A stretch of DNA of 64,000 nucleotides from JACKAQ01 sp020634975 [NCBI: Calditrichia bacterium] (lineage in GTDB: Bacteria > Calditrichota > Calditrichia > RBG-13-44-9), in contig JACKAQ010000001.1 of assembly GCA_020634975.1 (NCBI GenBank), forward strand, positions 248,001-312,000, read 5' to 3'. This document shows positions 8,605 through 19,044 of this stretch, piece by piece. Below the pieces are notes generated by a model. The model did no database searches. It was not told where the DNA came from and saw nothing but the letters and a program-made list of their open reading frames with translations. Numbering within the stretch: the stretch's first letter is position 1; each line of letters opens with the position of its first letter. Both the position numbers and the translations under genes were made by a program.

Positions 8605-10877
8605 TTGCCAATTAACATAAAAGCGCTCCAGAATCGGGGGAATGCGGTATCTGTATTTTCCAATAATTTTATCTTTGCATTTTTCAGCGCTTTACGATAA
8701 GATTGCCCTTCCAAAATATTGTTATAAAAATGTATCATCAATTCACTTGTGGGCGTATCCGCTACTTTCCATTGGGACACGACAAGATTTTTGGCACCTG
8801 CCAACAAAAATCCCCGTGAAACAGCCAACACTCCCTCGCCTTTCATAATTAAACCGCTACCGCTTTCGCAACTGCTTAACACTAACAAATCTGCGTTTAA
8901 TTCCATATTATATATTTCTCCGGCATACAAGACACCGTCATTTTCTGATTCAGAGAAAAATGGGTGATAATATGCAATACCGGACAAGTCAGGCTCATCC
9001 ATATCAACAAAACTGTGAGTTGCCAAATGAATATATTTATATTTTCCAGCCAGTTTTTTGAAATTATCTTCCGTAGCTTGTTGTGAAAACAATCCCTTTG
9101 TGTCATAGTTTTTATTTTTGAATGAACGGATTATCTCACTGACCTCTTTTCTCGAATTTGGCAATGCTTTATAAAACATATTGTTTTGATCGTCAGTTGC
9201 ATTTTTTTCTTCTGAGATTAACGATGAAATAAATGACAGGTCTAACGGTGAATCTGAATCGAAACTAGCATGATCAAACATTGGCGCAATTCCCAAAAAG
9301 GAGTTCTCGACCAACTGTTGTGATTGTTTTTCAGTGTTCGAACGCAAAAACAATCCACTCGAAAAATAATAGCTAATATTTTGTTTATAAAGGAAATATG
9401 GCAATTTTTTGTAATCAAGATCACTCACACGTTGCGTATCTGGTTTTTCGGTTAATAAGCATTCGAAAGGAATTTGAATCAATCCTTCATCCGGAATGAT
9501 AATTAAATCTGTCTTTCCCTCAAGTGAACCGAGAATTGGTTCAATCAATTTTTGATAGAGTTCGTAGCTCAATTCCGGAAACTGGCTTCTCGCGCTATCT
9601 TTTCGAAGCGACTGCATAAAGGATTGGCAAAGTGCTGCAAAATTCTCATCAATTGGTATCGATTTTATCGAGACTTTAGAATCAGAGATTACAAAAATCA
9701 ACAAGTGATCTTTGCTGATAAAATATTCCAAAAATAATGTTTCCGGATTAAGGTGCTTTTGTATTTCACTGAATCTTGGCGGTGTTGAGTATAATTTCAA
9801 AATATCCTCTAATCCAGGATATTTACTGAAGTTGGTTTTCAATCCATCCAACTCACTTTGCAAGTTAAATCTGATTGTTTCGTATAGATTTGTTAACTTA
9901 TTGTCCAGCGAGTCGGCAAATTTATGTTTCTGTAATTGCTTTCGTAGCAAGATATTCGTTGATGTTAATTCATAGCGCAGTTTCTTCTCTTTTATCAACA
10001 GTGAATCCGGCAACCCTATTTGATCTCTGAATTTTGATGCATTCATTGCATCTTTTAAGATGGCATATTTGGATTTATCAGTCATCTGAAAGGCTTTTTC
10101 CAGATATACCGGGTTTTTAGTTTCTTCAAACAAACTGTATGCAGTCATAACCCCTTTTTCCAGAATAGAATATGTATTCTGAACGAGTTGGTAGATTGTT
10201 TCGGAAGATAGATAACTTGTGCGATATTTTTCAACAAATTCCGATGCTGCTTCCAACGTTTCGAAGCATTTTACTAGATCATCAAGATTACCGCTGTTAC
10301 AATATTTCGCTAAATAAACATCAGATTTTTCTTTTAAGATGTTCACGACAATCATATCCATTGGAACGTCTGTGGCTTCAGGATTTTCACCGGAAATTGT
10401 GTAATCAATTGTATCTTTCGATAAAATTGTAAATGCTTTTTGGTGGTATTCCAGCGCTTTGTCAAACAATTTCTTTTCGGAATAATAACGTGCCATTAAT
10501 TGGCAACTTTCTGCAGCCCCAAGTGGATGAGAAACTTCCTGAAAATAATAAAACGCGTTTTCAAACGCATCCAAAGCCGATGTTGATGTGTAATCGGTTA
10601 GTTTTTCTTTTCCGATCAAAATGTAGTTTTCAGCAATCAGCCTTTTAATATCCGTTCGCACACTGATGTTTTTCTTGAGCCAATCTATGTTTTTATAATA
10701 ATAATTCATGGCAAGATCGTGTTTACCTGTGGCTGCATAATATTTACCGAGTTTTGTGTAGCAATCAATTAAAATAGGGTCGGATGTACCATATGCATTC
10801 AGAATATGGACTTCAGCATTTTTGAGAAACTGAAAGGCTTTGTCAAATTCACCAATTTCGATATAAAATATTTCCAA
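8601..10877 (-). CDS. TPR-CHAT protease, intact C-terminal portion
   Basis: The open frame gives 758 residues: helical TPR-like repeats over about the first 250, a coiled-coil linker, then a C-terminal CHAT domain of the caspase clan. The likely catalytic dyad is visible as His621 in 'HLATHSF' and Cys670 in 'LVLSSCESGSG'; 'GVLAVSRGFLLAGA' and 'FWSAFMLIGN' are further family signatures. CHAT enzymes cut specific protein partners, with TPRs recruiting or sensing. The apparent first codon at 10877 is not a real start: the TPR array continues upstream through broken frames to 11853. The gene converges on the anti-sigma gene with overlapping stops, which makes the anti-sigma factor an attractive but unproven substrate. 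Confidence 0.85.
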   Translation of the reverse strand: MEIFYIEIGEFDKAFQFLKNAEVHILNAYGTSDPILIDCYTKLGKYYAATGKHDLAMNYYYKNIDWLKKNISVRTDIKRLIAENYILIGKEKLTDYTSTSALDAFENAFYYFQEVSHPLGAAESCQLMARYYSEKKLFDKALEYHQKAFTILSKDTIDYTISGENPEATDVPMDMIVVNILKEKSDVYLAKYCNSGNLDDLVKCFETLEAASEFVEKYRTSYLSSETIYQLVQNTYSILEKGVMTAYSLFEETKNPVYLEKAFQMTDKSKYAILKDAMNASKFRDQIGLPDSLLIKEKKLRYELTSTNILLRKQLQKHKFADSLDNKLTNLYETIRFNLQSELDGLKTNFSKYPGLEDILKLYSTPPRFSEIQKHLNPETLFLEYFISKDHLLIFVISDSKVSIKSIPIDENFAALCQSFMQSLRKDSARSQFPELSYELYQKLIEPILGSLEGKTDLIIIPDEGLIQIPFECLLTEKPDTQRVSDLDYKKLPYFLYKQNISYYFSSGLFLRSNTEKQSQQLVENSFLGIAPMFDHASFDSDSPLDLSFISSLISEEKNATDDQNNMFYKALPNSRKEVSEIIRSFKNKNYDTKGLFSQQATEDNFKKLAGKYKYIHLATHSFVDMDEPDLSGIAYYHPFFSESENDGVLYAGEIYNMELNADLLVLSSCESGSGLIMKGEGVLAVSRGFLLAGAKNLVVSQWKVADTPTSELMIHFYNNILEGQSYRKALKNAKIKLLENTDTAFPRFWSAFMLIGN

Positions 10878-11268
10878 TATTTATATTACAAATAGCAAGA
10901 TATGCTTCATATCCTTCAAGTTGATTCAACGTTGTTTCCCAAAGAGTTAAAGCTTGTTGAGTGTAATCGATAGAGTTTTCAAAATCGCCTTTACTCCCAT
11001 AGACTCTACCTAACTCTGAGAAGCAATTCTCCCACGATCTGTTTATTTGCTGTATTTAATAGTTTTTTTTCGCGGCAAAGTTTCAATCCTTCGAAAAAGC
11101 TGCTCAATAGCTTCTTCATATTTTCCCTTAATGCGTAAGTTACATGCAATTCTCTTATATGACTGAATCGCCTTAAACAAAGCATTTTGACTTAGGAACA
11201 ATTGTTGGGCACTACTAATCATTGATATAGACTCTTCATACTTAGCTCATACGATCAGCTAAAAACTT
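10878..11268 (-). pseudogene. Broken middle TPR segment of the CHAT protease gene
   Basis: Translating all three minus frames recovers one continuous TPR array scattered between frames. Near 11250-11130 it reads 'KYEESISMISSAQQLFLSQN' and 'GKYEEAIEQLF'. It changes frame to give 'EGLKLCREKKLLNTANKQI'. It changes again at about 11030-10870 ('SELGRVYGSKGDFENSIDY', 'NQLEGYEAYLAICNINIGNI'). At least five indels, both gains and losses of one base, are needed between 11326 and 10870. This is either true decay or a poorly resolved consensus. Confidence 0.75.
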
Positions 11269-11853
11269 CTACCTCGCTGATAGTATAAAAATGCTAATAA
11301 ATACTCGTCCGTCTTTTTTTTTTCCTTTAAAAGCTCTTGATGCTTTAAAGGCTGCATCAAAATCATTTTGATCAACAAGTATATGGATTTTTTTTGAATG
11401 AATTTTACGCAACAAGAGATTTTGGCTATGCAATATATTGCGAGTATAATATTCTGCTTCCACCAAATGGTTTAGGGCAATATTAAAATTAATAGGTTTG
11501 TTCCACGCAAGCTCCCTCCAGATGATTGCGAGTTTGTATTTCATACTTACATAGCTCGTCCACTGTTTCTCTGATTTATAAATAGACGCAGCGGATTCGA
11601 TATATTCAATCGCTTTATCGATATCATTGCCATGGAACCGGTATCGGCTGTGTTGTTCAAATTCACGGGCTAACTCAATGGAAGGCATGGCGATCATCTC
11701 AAGGCTTTCAACCGAATGTTGGGCAAAAACTGTTGAATAATACAAATTACAAAAAGCCGTACACCATAGAATGGTAGCAACTGTTTTTTTTACCGGGAGC
11801 AATTTTAATTTTAGGATTGCAGAAAGAAAATAATAGCTGAATTCAAATCTCAT
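11269..11853 (-). CDS. N-terminal fragment of the TPR-CHAT protein (signal sequence plus first TPRs)
   Basis: A strong GGGGG ribosome site lies 8 bp upstream of ATG 11853. The first 45 residues hold a long basic n-region and a hydrophobic stretch ending '...STVFAQ', which looks like a signal peptide or membrane anchor. Helical repeats follow ('DIDKAIEYIESAASIYKSEK', 'ALNHLVEAEYY'). The frame is lost after 'FKGKKK' at an A10 run (T10 on the plus strand, about 11315-11324); the correct continuation ('TDEYLLAFLYYQRGRSF') is in the next frame. Joined with the downstream pieces the intact protein would be about 1080 residues and probably exported. Confidence 0.7.
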   Translation of the reverse strand: MRFEFSYYFLSAILKLKLLPVKKTVATILWCTAFCNLYYSTVFAQHSVESLEMIAMPSIELAREFEQHSRYRFHGNDIDKAIEYIESAASIYKSEKQWTSYVSMKYKLAIIWRELAWNKPINFNIALNHLVEAEYYTRNILHSQNLLLRKIHSKKIHILVDQNDFDAAFKASRAFKGKKKDGRVFISIFILSAR

Positions 11854-12110
11854 CTATTCCCCCAATCATCATCAGAAGCAGTTCAGCAAAAAGCATACGA
11901 TTTTAACCCAAACCTCAATAAAATAATAATCAATACATTGTTAATATTCAAGGTAAAGCTCACTATTTTGAGATAAATTTCAAAATTTACTGATTCAAAA
12001 CCTGTAATACTTCGAAAACATCAACTATTAAACTTTCTTGATTCCGCCCTGTTATTATTTAAATTAATAGCTGAATAAACAAAATATTAGATACATAAAA
12101 TTGAAGAGTA

Positions 12111-13385
12111 ATGAAGATCATTCAATCTAAATCGATCCCCGGGCATTTTTTTGAATTTGGCAAGGATGAAAAACTGGACGCCGTTTCGCCCATATTAGAT
12201 GATGTGCGGCAACATGGCGATGTCGCTGTCAAAAAATACACCCGTCAATTTGATAAAACCGATTTGCTAACGCTTTCGGTGTTATCCTCTGAAATTGAGC
12301 TGGCATACAAAGAAGTGGACGCTGCCACCGTAAAAGCGATGCAACAAATTACAGAAAACATTCGAAAATTTGCCGAAAAACAACGCACTCAAATCACAGA
12401 TTTTGAATATGAAATTGAGCCAGGCGTATTTACCGGACAACGCGTTACCCCGTTGGAGAGAGTGGGTGTTTACGTTCCCGGAGGCAATTTTCCACTCATC
12501 TCAACATTGTTAATGGGCGCTATTCCTGCAACTGTGGCCGGAGTTCCGGAAATTTGTGTCGTTTCACCACCAACCTGGCATGGCGAAATCCATCCTGCAA
12601 TTTTGGTTGCAGCAGATATCGCAGGAATCACCGAAATTTACAAAATCGGTGGTGTGCAGGCGATTGCCGCATTGGCTTACGGAACGGAAAGTATAAAACG
12701 GGTCGATAAAATTGTCGGACCGGGAAATAAATATGTCGCACAGGCAAAAAGAGAAGTGTTTGGTGCTGTCAGTATTGATATGATTGCCGGACCGACCGAA
12801 ATTTTAATTATCGCGGATGATAGCGCCGACCCGGAAATTATCGCAGCAGATTTGCTCGCTCAGGCCGAACACGATGTAGACGCGCGACCGGTGTTGATCA
12901 CAACATCAGAAAATCTTGCAAACGCCGTCGTTTTAGCAGTCAAAAAGCAACTGCAAACGCTCAGCACTCGTGCAACAGCGGAACAATCCATTGAAAATAA
13001 TGGAATCATCATTTTGGTAGAGAACCTTTCCGAAGCTGCCAAAATTTCCAATCGGAAAGCCCCGGAACATCTCGAGATTCAGGTGAACGAACCCATCAAT
13101 TTTTCCAAACAATTAACCAATTTTGGTTCGCTGTTTATCGGTCAAAATAGTGCTGAGGTATTAGGTGATTACTCCAGCGGACTCAATCACACATTACCAA
13201 CAAACACTACCGCACGATATCGCGGTGGATTAAGCGTCTACGATTTTTTAAAAATTTGCACAACCTTGCGGACAACCGAAACCGGATTAAAAAAAATTGG
13301 TCCTGTTGCCGAAACAATGGGAAATGCTGAAGGCTTAGCCGGTCATGCCCGATCGGTTCGGATTCGACTGGACAAATTAGCCTGA
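12111..13385 (+). CDS. hisD: Histidinol dehydrogenase
   Basis: HisD performs the last two steps of histidine synthesis, the NAD-linked oxidation of histidinol to histidine. The 424-residue protein has the family hallmarks 'VGVYVPGG', 'IVGPGNKYVAQAKREVFG', 'IDMIAGPTEI' and 'LAQAEHDVDARP' (Gln and His Zn ligands). 'EVLGDYSSGLNHTLPT' supplies the Zn Asp and 'EGLAGHARSVRIR' the C-terminal Zn His. It stands alone, 5.1 kb from the rest of the his genes. It diverges from the broken CHAT gene, so it probably has its own promoter in 11854-12110, and no second His leader was seen there. Confidence 0.96.
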   Translation: MKIIQSKSIPGHFFEFGKDEKLDAVSPILDDVRQHGDVAVKKYTRQFDKTDLLTLSVLSSEIELAYKEVDAATVKAMQQITENIRKFAEKQRTQITDFEYEIEPGVFTGQRVTPLERVGVYVPGGNFPLISTLLMGAIPATVAGVPEICVVSPPTWHGEIHPAILVAADIAGITEIYKIGGVQAIAALAYGTESIKRVDKIVGPGNKYVAQAKREVFGAVSIDMIAGPTEILIIADDSADPEIIAADLLAQAEHDVDARPVLITTSENLANAVVLAVKKQLQTLSTRATAEQSIENNGIIILVENLSEAAKISNRKAPEHLEIQVNEPINFSKQLTNFGSLFIGQNSAEVLGDYSSGLNHTLPTNTTARYRGGLSVYDFLKICTTLRTTETGLKKIGPVAETMGNAEGLAGHARSVRIRLDKLA

Positions 13386-13932
13386 ACCAGTTTCACAAAC
13401 GAAATAAATTCAAAATAACGGATGATTATTCTAACTCGTTTTTCAAGCCCGATTTTTTACAATTGTGACCTGTAACTGTATTTACTCCCGGCATTCTAAC
13501 GATATTATCACCGTTAAAAAAAATTTATAGCGTTTTCCCTAACCTGTCTTCCAAAATATTTGTACGAAATATTTCAAAAATGTGATTGATACTTAATAAT
13601 TGTTTTTAATAGGTTATCAAAAGGGTGAAACTATAATAAACGAGCTTCAACTGGTCATGTTATAGCTCAATTCTGTCGATTTTGAACCCAATGTTAAAAT
13701 CATAAATGCGATCAAGTTAAACCTGTTTTTGTCGATAATTTTAACTTTCAGATCGATAAAAATATGTTGTTAAAAGAATGTATAGAAACTGCATGATGCG
13801 GCAATCTCAATAAGAGAACCATCATTCTGTAAAATGTAATTGTTTACAAACGAAAGTGGTTGCAAATTAACCCTTTCAATTAAACGTTAAAATTTTGATT
13901 GAAAATATTCAACAATTTCAGGAGAATGGGAT
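13386..13932. other. 547-bp intergenic region
   Basis: No coding frame, tRNA or clear terminator is visible. The DNA is AT-rich. The only structure noted is an inverted repeat at 13554-13574. The downstream end carries the ribosome site AGGAG (13920-13924) of the next gene, so its promoter should lie here. Confidence 0.6.
13554..13574. promoter_or_regulatory. Inverted repeat, possible operator
   Basis: Two copies of the self-complementary octamer AAATATTT (13554-13561 and 13567-13574) flank GTACG. The arrangement would suit a dimeric regulator, but AT-rich DNA produces such palindromes by chance and no partner is known. Confidence 0.25.
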
Positions 13933-14616
13933 ATGCGATATTTGCTTTTCTTGACCTTAGCCGTTTTGATGATCGGTTGTGGAAAAAAAGAGACGCGTGT
14001 AGAAATCAGCGAAGAAGAACGTCCAGCCGAATTTTTGAAATTTGGCAACCAGTTTTATCAGGATAAAGATTACGAAAACGCTTTTCGCGCATACGGATTT
14101 ATATACTACAATCACCCAACTAGCCGGGAATATATCGACGCGGCAATTGGATTGAGCCGTTGTTACGGCGCTTTGGAGAATTATGATAAAGCGTTCTCAA
14201 TTTTGCATGAATTGCTTCAAAACAACCTGATTCCCACAAAAGTGCCAGATATTTACAACGCAATTGCAGAATTTTATGAAAGAAGCGCCGGCATTTCCGA
14301 AGAATTATCCGGAGCCGGTGAAAAAGATTTTCACACAGCTATTGATTATTACAAAAAATCCATCGAATATCCCAACAGTGAAAATATGTCTGCAAAAGGA
14401 TTTGCCCAGTATCGGATTGGCTCCCTTTATGAATCCATGACCGATTTCACGAAAGCGTTGAAGGCATACGAAACAACCAGAGATAATTACACCGGCACCG
14501 AATGGGCGACACGGGCGGAAGAAAGCATTATTGCCCTCAATCAAAGGATTCAGCGGCGAAATGAGTATCAACAAAGTGGCTTGCTTCCGGATTCAACGGG
14601 TGCGACACCTCAATAA
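13933..14616 (+). CDS. TPR-containing lipoprotein
   Basis: The 227-residue protein begins with a lipoprotein signal ending in the lipobox 'LMIGC' (Cys17), so it should be lipid-anchored in the envelope. After it come TPR-like helices: 'FLKFGNQFYQDKDYENAFRA', 'AAIGLSRCYGALENYDKAFS', 'AIDYYKKSIEYPNS', 'YRIGSLYESMTDFTKALKAY'. The layout resembles BamD/YbgF-type outer-membrane scaffolds, but it is too divergent to name. AGGAG precedes the ATG. The adenosine deaminase gene begins 21 bp downstream, so the two are probably cotranscribed, without an obvious shared function. Confidence 0.75.
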   Translation: MRYLLFLTLAVLMIGCGKKETRVEISEEERPAEFLKFGNQFYQDKDYENAFRAYGFIYYNHPTSREYIDAAIGLSRCYGALENYDKAFSILHELLQNNLIPTKVPDIYNAIAEFYERSAGISEELSGAGEKDFHTAIDYYKKSIEYPNSENMSAKGFAQYRIGSLYESMTDFTKALKAYETTRDNYTGTEWATRAEESIIALNQRIQRRNEYQQSGLLPDSTGATPQ

Positions 14617-14637
14617 AAGCATCAGACGAGAAATAAA

Positions 14638-15666
14638 ATGGAAATTCCAGTAGATTTACTGCACAAATTACCAAAAACCGATTTACACATCCACCTCGAC
14701 GGTTCATTGCGGATCCCGACGCTCATCGATTTGGCAAAAAAGCAAGGCGTAGAATTACCCACAACTGAAGAAAAAGCGCTTGCAGAAATTGTTATGAGTG
14801 GCAAAAAATGCAAAAATCTGGGCGAATATTTGCGCGGATTTGACATTACGCTATCTGTCATGCAAGAACCCGATGCGCTCTATCGCATCGCGTACGAGTT
14901 GGCGGAAGATGCGGCTGAAGAGAATGTGTGGTATATGGAAGTGCGCTACTCTCCCATTCTTCATACCCAAAAAGGCCTGAAATTAACCGAGATCGTTGAT
15001 GCTGTCAATGAAGGTTTACGGGCAGCCGAGAAAAAATTCAATATTAAAACCGGTGTTATTATTTGCGGAATGCGAAATATCAACCCGGAGACGTCCATCA
15101 AACTGGCAGAATTGGCTGTAGCCTACAAAAACAAAGGCGTTGTCGCATTCGATTTAGCCGGTCAGGAAGAAAACAATCCTGCGAAACATCACCGCGAAGC
15201 ATTCTACCTAATCCGTAACAATAATATTAACACAACGATACACGCCGGCGAAGCGTATGGCTGGGAAAGTATTCACCAGGCTATTCATTATTGCGGCGCT
15301 CACCGGATCGGTCACGGAACCCGTCTTTTTGAAAACGGCGATCTGCTAAATTATGTAAATGACCACAGAATTCCGCTGGAAATTTGCCTGTTGAGTAACA
15401 TCCAGACTGGCGCAGCTGCAACTTTAGAGAAGCATCCTTTGCGGTTTTATTATGATTACGGCTTGCGGCTATGCATCAACACAGACAACCGAATGATCTC
15501 CGATACAACTGTGACCAACGAGCTTTATCTGGCTGCAAAGCATCTGGATTTGGATCTCGAAGATATCAAAAGTATCATTGTTGATGGCTTCAAAAGCGCA
15601 TTTTTGCCAAACCGGGCAAAATCTATCATGCTGAACATGGTTAATGAAGAGTTAGCTAAATACTAA
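14638..15666 (+). CDS. add: Adenosine deaminase
   Basis: This enzyme deaminates adenosine or deoxyadenosine to inosine or deoxyinosine in purine salvage. The 342-residue TIM-barrel protein shows metal ligands H17 and H19 in 'TDLHIHLDGS', the 'TTIHAGEAYG' segment (metal His and catalytic Glu), 'HRIGHGTRL' and 'CINTDNRMI' (metal Asp). The length fits the bacterial family. A bidirectional terminator follows. It lies 21 bp after the lipoprotein gene. Confidence 0.93.
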   Translation: MEIPVDLLHKLPKTDLHIHLDGSLRIPTLIDLAKKQGVELPTTEEKALAEIVMSGKKCKNLGEYLRGFDITLSVMQEPDALYRIAYELAEDAAEENVWYMEVRYSPILHTQKGLKLTEIVDAVNEGLRAAEKKFNIKTGVIICGMRNINPETSIKLAELAVAYKNKGVVAFDLAGQEENNPAKHHREAFYLIRNNNINTTIHAGEAYGWESIHQAIHYCGAHRIGHGTRLFENGDLLNYVNDHRIPLEICLLSNIQTGAAATLEKHPLRFYYDYGLRLCINTDNRMISDTTVTNELYLAAKHLDLDLEDIKSIIVDGFKSAFLPNRAKSIMLNMVNEELAKY

Positions 15667-15692
15667 TTTTACAATGTCTTGAAAACAAAAAA

Positions 15693-15726
15693 AGCCCCGC
15701 AAATATAATTCTGCGGGGCTTTTTTT
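15693..15726. terminator. Bidirectional terminator between add and secA
   Basis: AGCCCCGCA (15693-15701) pairs perfectly with TGCGGGGCT (15712-15720). An A run precedes and a T run follows, so the hairpin can stop both converging transcripts. Confidence 0.9.
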
Positions 15727-15743
15727 ATAGTCAATTCTTGATG

Positions 15744-18713
15744 TCACTCATCAACATTTGCACCGTGACATTTTTTGTATTTTTTCCCACTTCCGCAGGG
15801 GCATGGGTCATTGCGTCCGACCTTATTTTCCACACGAACCGGTGACGGTTTGTCGCTGCGTTGCTCACCGGCTTTCTGAATATCAGATTTCCCCTGTGTC
15901 AAGCCCATGTTGGTTGAATCCTGATGCACCAGTTGGATTCGGCTTGGTAATCCGCGACGCGGCGACGGCGCTTCCACAAACCGGGTTCGCCAAATCATTT
16001 CGAGCACCCGCTGGTTAATTGCCTCCATCATATCCATAAACATTTCAAAGGCTTCCCGTTTGTATTCGATCAGCGGATCTTTTTGCCCGTAAGCACGCAA
16101 CCCGATCCCTTCTTTCAACAAATCCATCTGATGCAGGTGATCTTTCCAGTTTTCATCGATGATCCGCAACGTGATATATTTTTGGAAATCGTGCAACAAC
16201 TCATCGCCAACCTTGCTGCGTTTGTATTCATATAACCGCCATGCTTCTTCTTTCACATATTCGCGGATATCCTCAGCTTGCATGCTGTGCAATTTTTCAT
16301 CCCCGATGCTTTTGAAATCAACGGTTAACGTCCGTAAAATGATGTCGTTCAGCTCGTCAATATCCCAATCTTCAATATCTTTTTTCTCATCTGCATGAAT
16401 TTCAAACTGAGTTTCGAGAAACTCGTCGATCATTTCCTTCAAATCATCTTCTGAAACTGGTTCGAGAAGCGCTTTACGGCGTTTTTTGTAAACAACTTCA
16501 CGTTGTTTATTCATAACATCGTCATAATCCAACAACCGCTTCCGGATTGAAAAATTTTGCTCTTCAACGCGTTTCTGGGCTTTTTCGATGGCTTTGGTAA
16601 CCATTGAGTGGGTGATTACCTCACCTTCTTCGGCCCCCAAACGATCCATCACTTTGATGAGCCTGTCCGAGCCGAAAAGACGCATCAATTCATCTTCGAG
16701 AGACAAATAAAACCGCGTTGCCCCGGGATCCCCCTGACGACCAGAACGCCCACGCAACTGCCGGTCAATTCGTCGGGATTCGTGGCGCTCGGTTCCGATA
16801 ATATGCAAACCGTAGGGTGTGCCGTCTTCGCCGGCAAATTTGCCGTTTCCGCGAACCTGTGGCGAAAGTTTAATGTCCGTTCCACGTCCCGCCATGTTTG
16901 TTGCAATTGTAACCGCTCCAGGCTGACCGGCTTTGGAGATAATTTCCGCTTCCTGTTTGTGATACTTCGCGTTTAACACACTATGTGGGATTTTCTGGCG
17001 TTTCAACATCCGGCTCAACGTCTCGGAAACATCAACAGAAACCGTACCAACCAGAACAGGGCGACCCAAATGATGCAATCGAGAAATTTCTTCAATCACC
17101 GAATTTAATTTTTCGCGTTTTGTTCGATAAATATAATCTTCATTATCCTGCCGGGAAATAGGCTTATTGGTGGGAATTACAACCACATCTAATTTGTAAA
17201 TATCCCAGAATTCATTGGCTTCAGTCTCAGCTGTTCCTGTCATTCCAGCCAGCTTGTCATATAAACGGAAATAATTTTGAAGGGTGATGGTTGCCAATGT
17301 CTGTGTTTCACCCTCAATTTTTACATTTTCTTTTGCTTCCAACGCCTGGTGCAAGCCATCGCTGTAACGGCGTCCATACATGATTCGGCCGGTGAATTCG
17401 TCAACAATTAGAACTTTACCTTCCTGAACAACGTATTCGTGATCTTTTTCAAAAAGGCTATATGCTTTCAACAATTGCGAAATATTGTGCAATTTCTCAT
17501 TTTTTCGGGCATATTCGATCTGAATTTCATTTTTTTGAATTTGTTTATCTTCCGGCTTGATAGAATCGTCGCCCTCAATTTTACTAAATTCTTCAGCAAG
17601 ATCCGGCAATACAAATTCATCCGGATTGTTTGGGGACAAGTCGTGACGACCCTTTTCGGTAAGATTGATCGAATGATGTTTTTCTTCGATGCTATAGTAC
17701 AATTCTTCATCGACTTCATGAATACGTTTATCACGGATAAATTCGCTTTCGATATCAAAAACCAACTTTTTGATGCCCTGACGCTGATATAGCTTTTCCA
17801 GCCGTTTATTTTTTGGCGCTCCGCGCTGCGCAATCAAAAGCTTTAGTCCGGCCTCTGAGTTATTTTCGTCATTTTCCATCAACTTTTCAGCTTCGGCAAT
17901 CAAAGCATTTACATACCGGGTTTGTTTGCGAACCAGATCGTCAACGAGAGGTTTTACTTCATCATAATTGTGCGTTGCATGTTCAACCGGACCAGAAATA
18001 ATTAGAGGCGTACGTGCTTCATCGATCAACACACTGTCCACTTCGTCAACGATGGCATAATGGTGCCCGCGCACCTGAACGATATCTTCGGGAGCGCCAG
18101 ACATATTGTCTCTCAAATAATCAAAACCAAACTCATTGTTAGTGCCATAGGTTATATCGCAGTTGTAAGCCTCACGGCGCTGGGCGGGTGTCATTTGGTT
18201 AAGAATCACACCAACTGTCAACCCGAGGAATTTGAATATCTCGCCCATCCATTCCGCATCACGTTGCGCAAGATAATCATTAACGGTCACCAAATGTGCG
18301 CCTTTTCCTTCCAGTGCGTTCAAATACAGCGGCATGGTTGCGACCAAAGTTTTACCTTCACCCGTTGCCATTTCAGATATTTTGCCTTGATGCTGCACAA
18401 TACCACCGATCAACTGAACATCGAAAGGAACCATATCCCACACAATCTCGTTACCAGCCGCCATCCATTTTTTACCGACCATACGTTTACACGCTTGCTT
18501 TACCACAGCAAAGGCTTCAGGTAACAGTTCGTCTAGCGTTTCACCCTTTTCAATTCGATCTTTAAACTCTTGAGTTTTAGCTTGAAGTTGTTCATCACTA
18601 AGCTTTTCAAATTGTTCAAAATTTTGGTTAATTTCTTCGAGAACCGGCTGGATTTTTTTTATTTCTCTATCATTTTTACTACCAAAAACCTTTTTGAGGA
18701 CATTACTTAACAT
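15744..18713 (-). CDS. secA: Protein translocase motor ATPase SecA
   Basis: SecA drives preproteins through SecYEG. The 989-residue protein has Walker A 'MATGEGKT', '[14 protein letters not shown]', '[17 protein letters not shown]', the DEAD-type '[20 protein letters not shown]', '[13 protein letters not shown]', '[13 protein letters not shown]' and '[13 protein letters not shown]'. The C-terminal zinc tail '[19 protein letters not shown]' also binds SecB in other bacteria. It is longer than E. coli SecA (901), mostly through an insertion at about 270-420 that includes a charged helical stretch. That is common in FCB bacteria. It supplies the Sec pathway needed by the many signal-peptide proteins here. 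Confidence 0.97.
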   Translation of the reverse strand: MLSNVLKKVFGSKNDREIKKIQPVLEEINQNFEQFEKLSDEQLQAKTQEFKDRIEKGETLDELLPEAFAVVKQACKRMVGKKWMAAGNEIVWDMVPFDVQLIGGIVQHQGKISEMATGEGKTLVATMPLYLNALEGKGAHLVTVNDYLAQRDAEWMGEIFKFLGLTVGVILNQMTPAQRREAYNCDITYGTNNEFGFDYLRDNMSGAPEDIVQVRGHHYAIVDEVDSVLIDEARTPLIISGPVEHATHNYDEVKPLVDDLVRKQTRYVNALIAEAEKLMENDENNSEAGLKLLIAQRGAPKNKRLEKLYQRQGIKKLVFDIESEFIRDKRIHEVDEELYYSIEEKHHSINLTEKGRHDLSPNNPDEFVLPDLAEEFSKIEGDDSIKPEDKQIQKNEIQIEYARKNEKLHNISQLLKAYSLFEKDHEYVVQEGKVLIVDEFTGRIMYGRRYSDGLHQALEAKENVKIEGETQTLATITLQNYFRLYDKLAGMTGTAETEANEFWDIYKLDVVVIPTNKPISRQDNEDYIYRTKREKLNSVIEEISRLHHLGRPVLVGTVSVDVSETLSRMLKRQKIPHSVLNAKYHKQEAEIISKAGQPGAVTIATNMAGRGTDIKLSPQVRGNGKFAGEDGTPYGLHIIGTERHESRRIDRQLRGRSGRQGDPGATRFYLSLEDELMRLFGSDRLIKVMDRLGAEEGEVITHSMVTKAIEKAQKRVEEQNFSIRKRLLDYDDVMNKQREVVYKKRRKALLEPVSEDDLKEMIDEFLETQFEIHADEKKDIEDWDIDELNDIILRTLTVDFKSIGDEKLHSMQAEDIREYVKEEAWRLYEYKRSKVGDELLHDFQKYITLRIIDENWKDHLHQMDLLKEGIGLRAYGQKDPLIEYKREAFEMFMDMMEAINQRVLEMIWRTRFVEAPSPRRGLPSRIQLVHQDSTNMGLTQGKSDIQKAGEQRSDKPSPVRVENKVGRNDPCPCGSGKKYKKCHGANVDE

Positions 18714-19044
18714 ATATAACCCCGTTTTCTATGTCAGAATTACTGCCAAAACGACGTTTTGACAGTCAATAAATAGCAACAACCAATAGAAGCAAAGAAA
18801 CTGCAATAAGCATACCATGTTCAGTAAATAATAATATTGAACTGATTAAATTATAATCTGAATGCTTTTTTTGCAATCACTTTTCAGAAAATATTAATGA
18901 ATACATTGAGTGGCTTATAATAATTTGGGGGAATGGAAAACAAATGCTTTGTTTTGAGAAAGGACTTCGATTAAGAAAGATTCAAACAAATTAAATCTCA
19001 AAATAAAAAGTGAATTTTAAAATCGTTTCAATTGGTTAACACTT
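18714..19044. other. 331-bp gap between nusB and secA
   Basis: No coding frame or RNA gene is visible. The region is AT-rich and should hold the minus-strand promoter of secA. No terminator-like hairpin after nusB could be identified. Confidence 0.5.
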
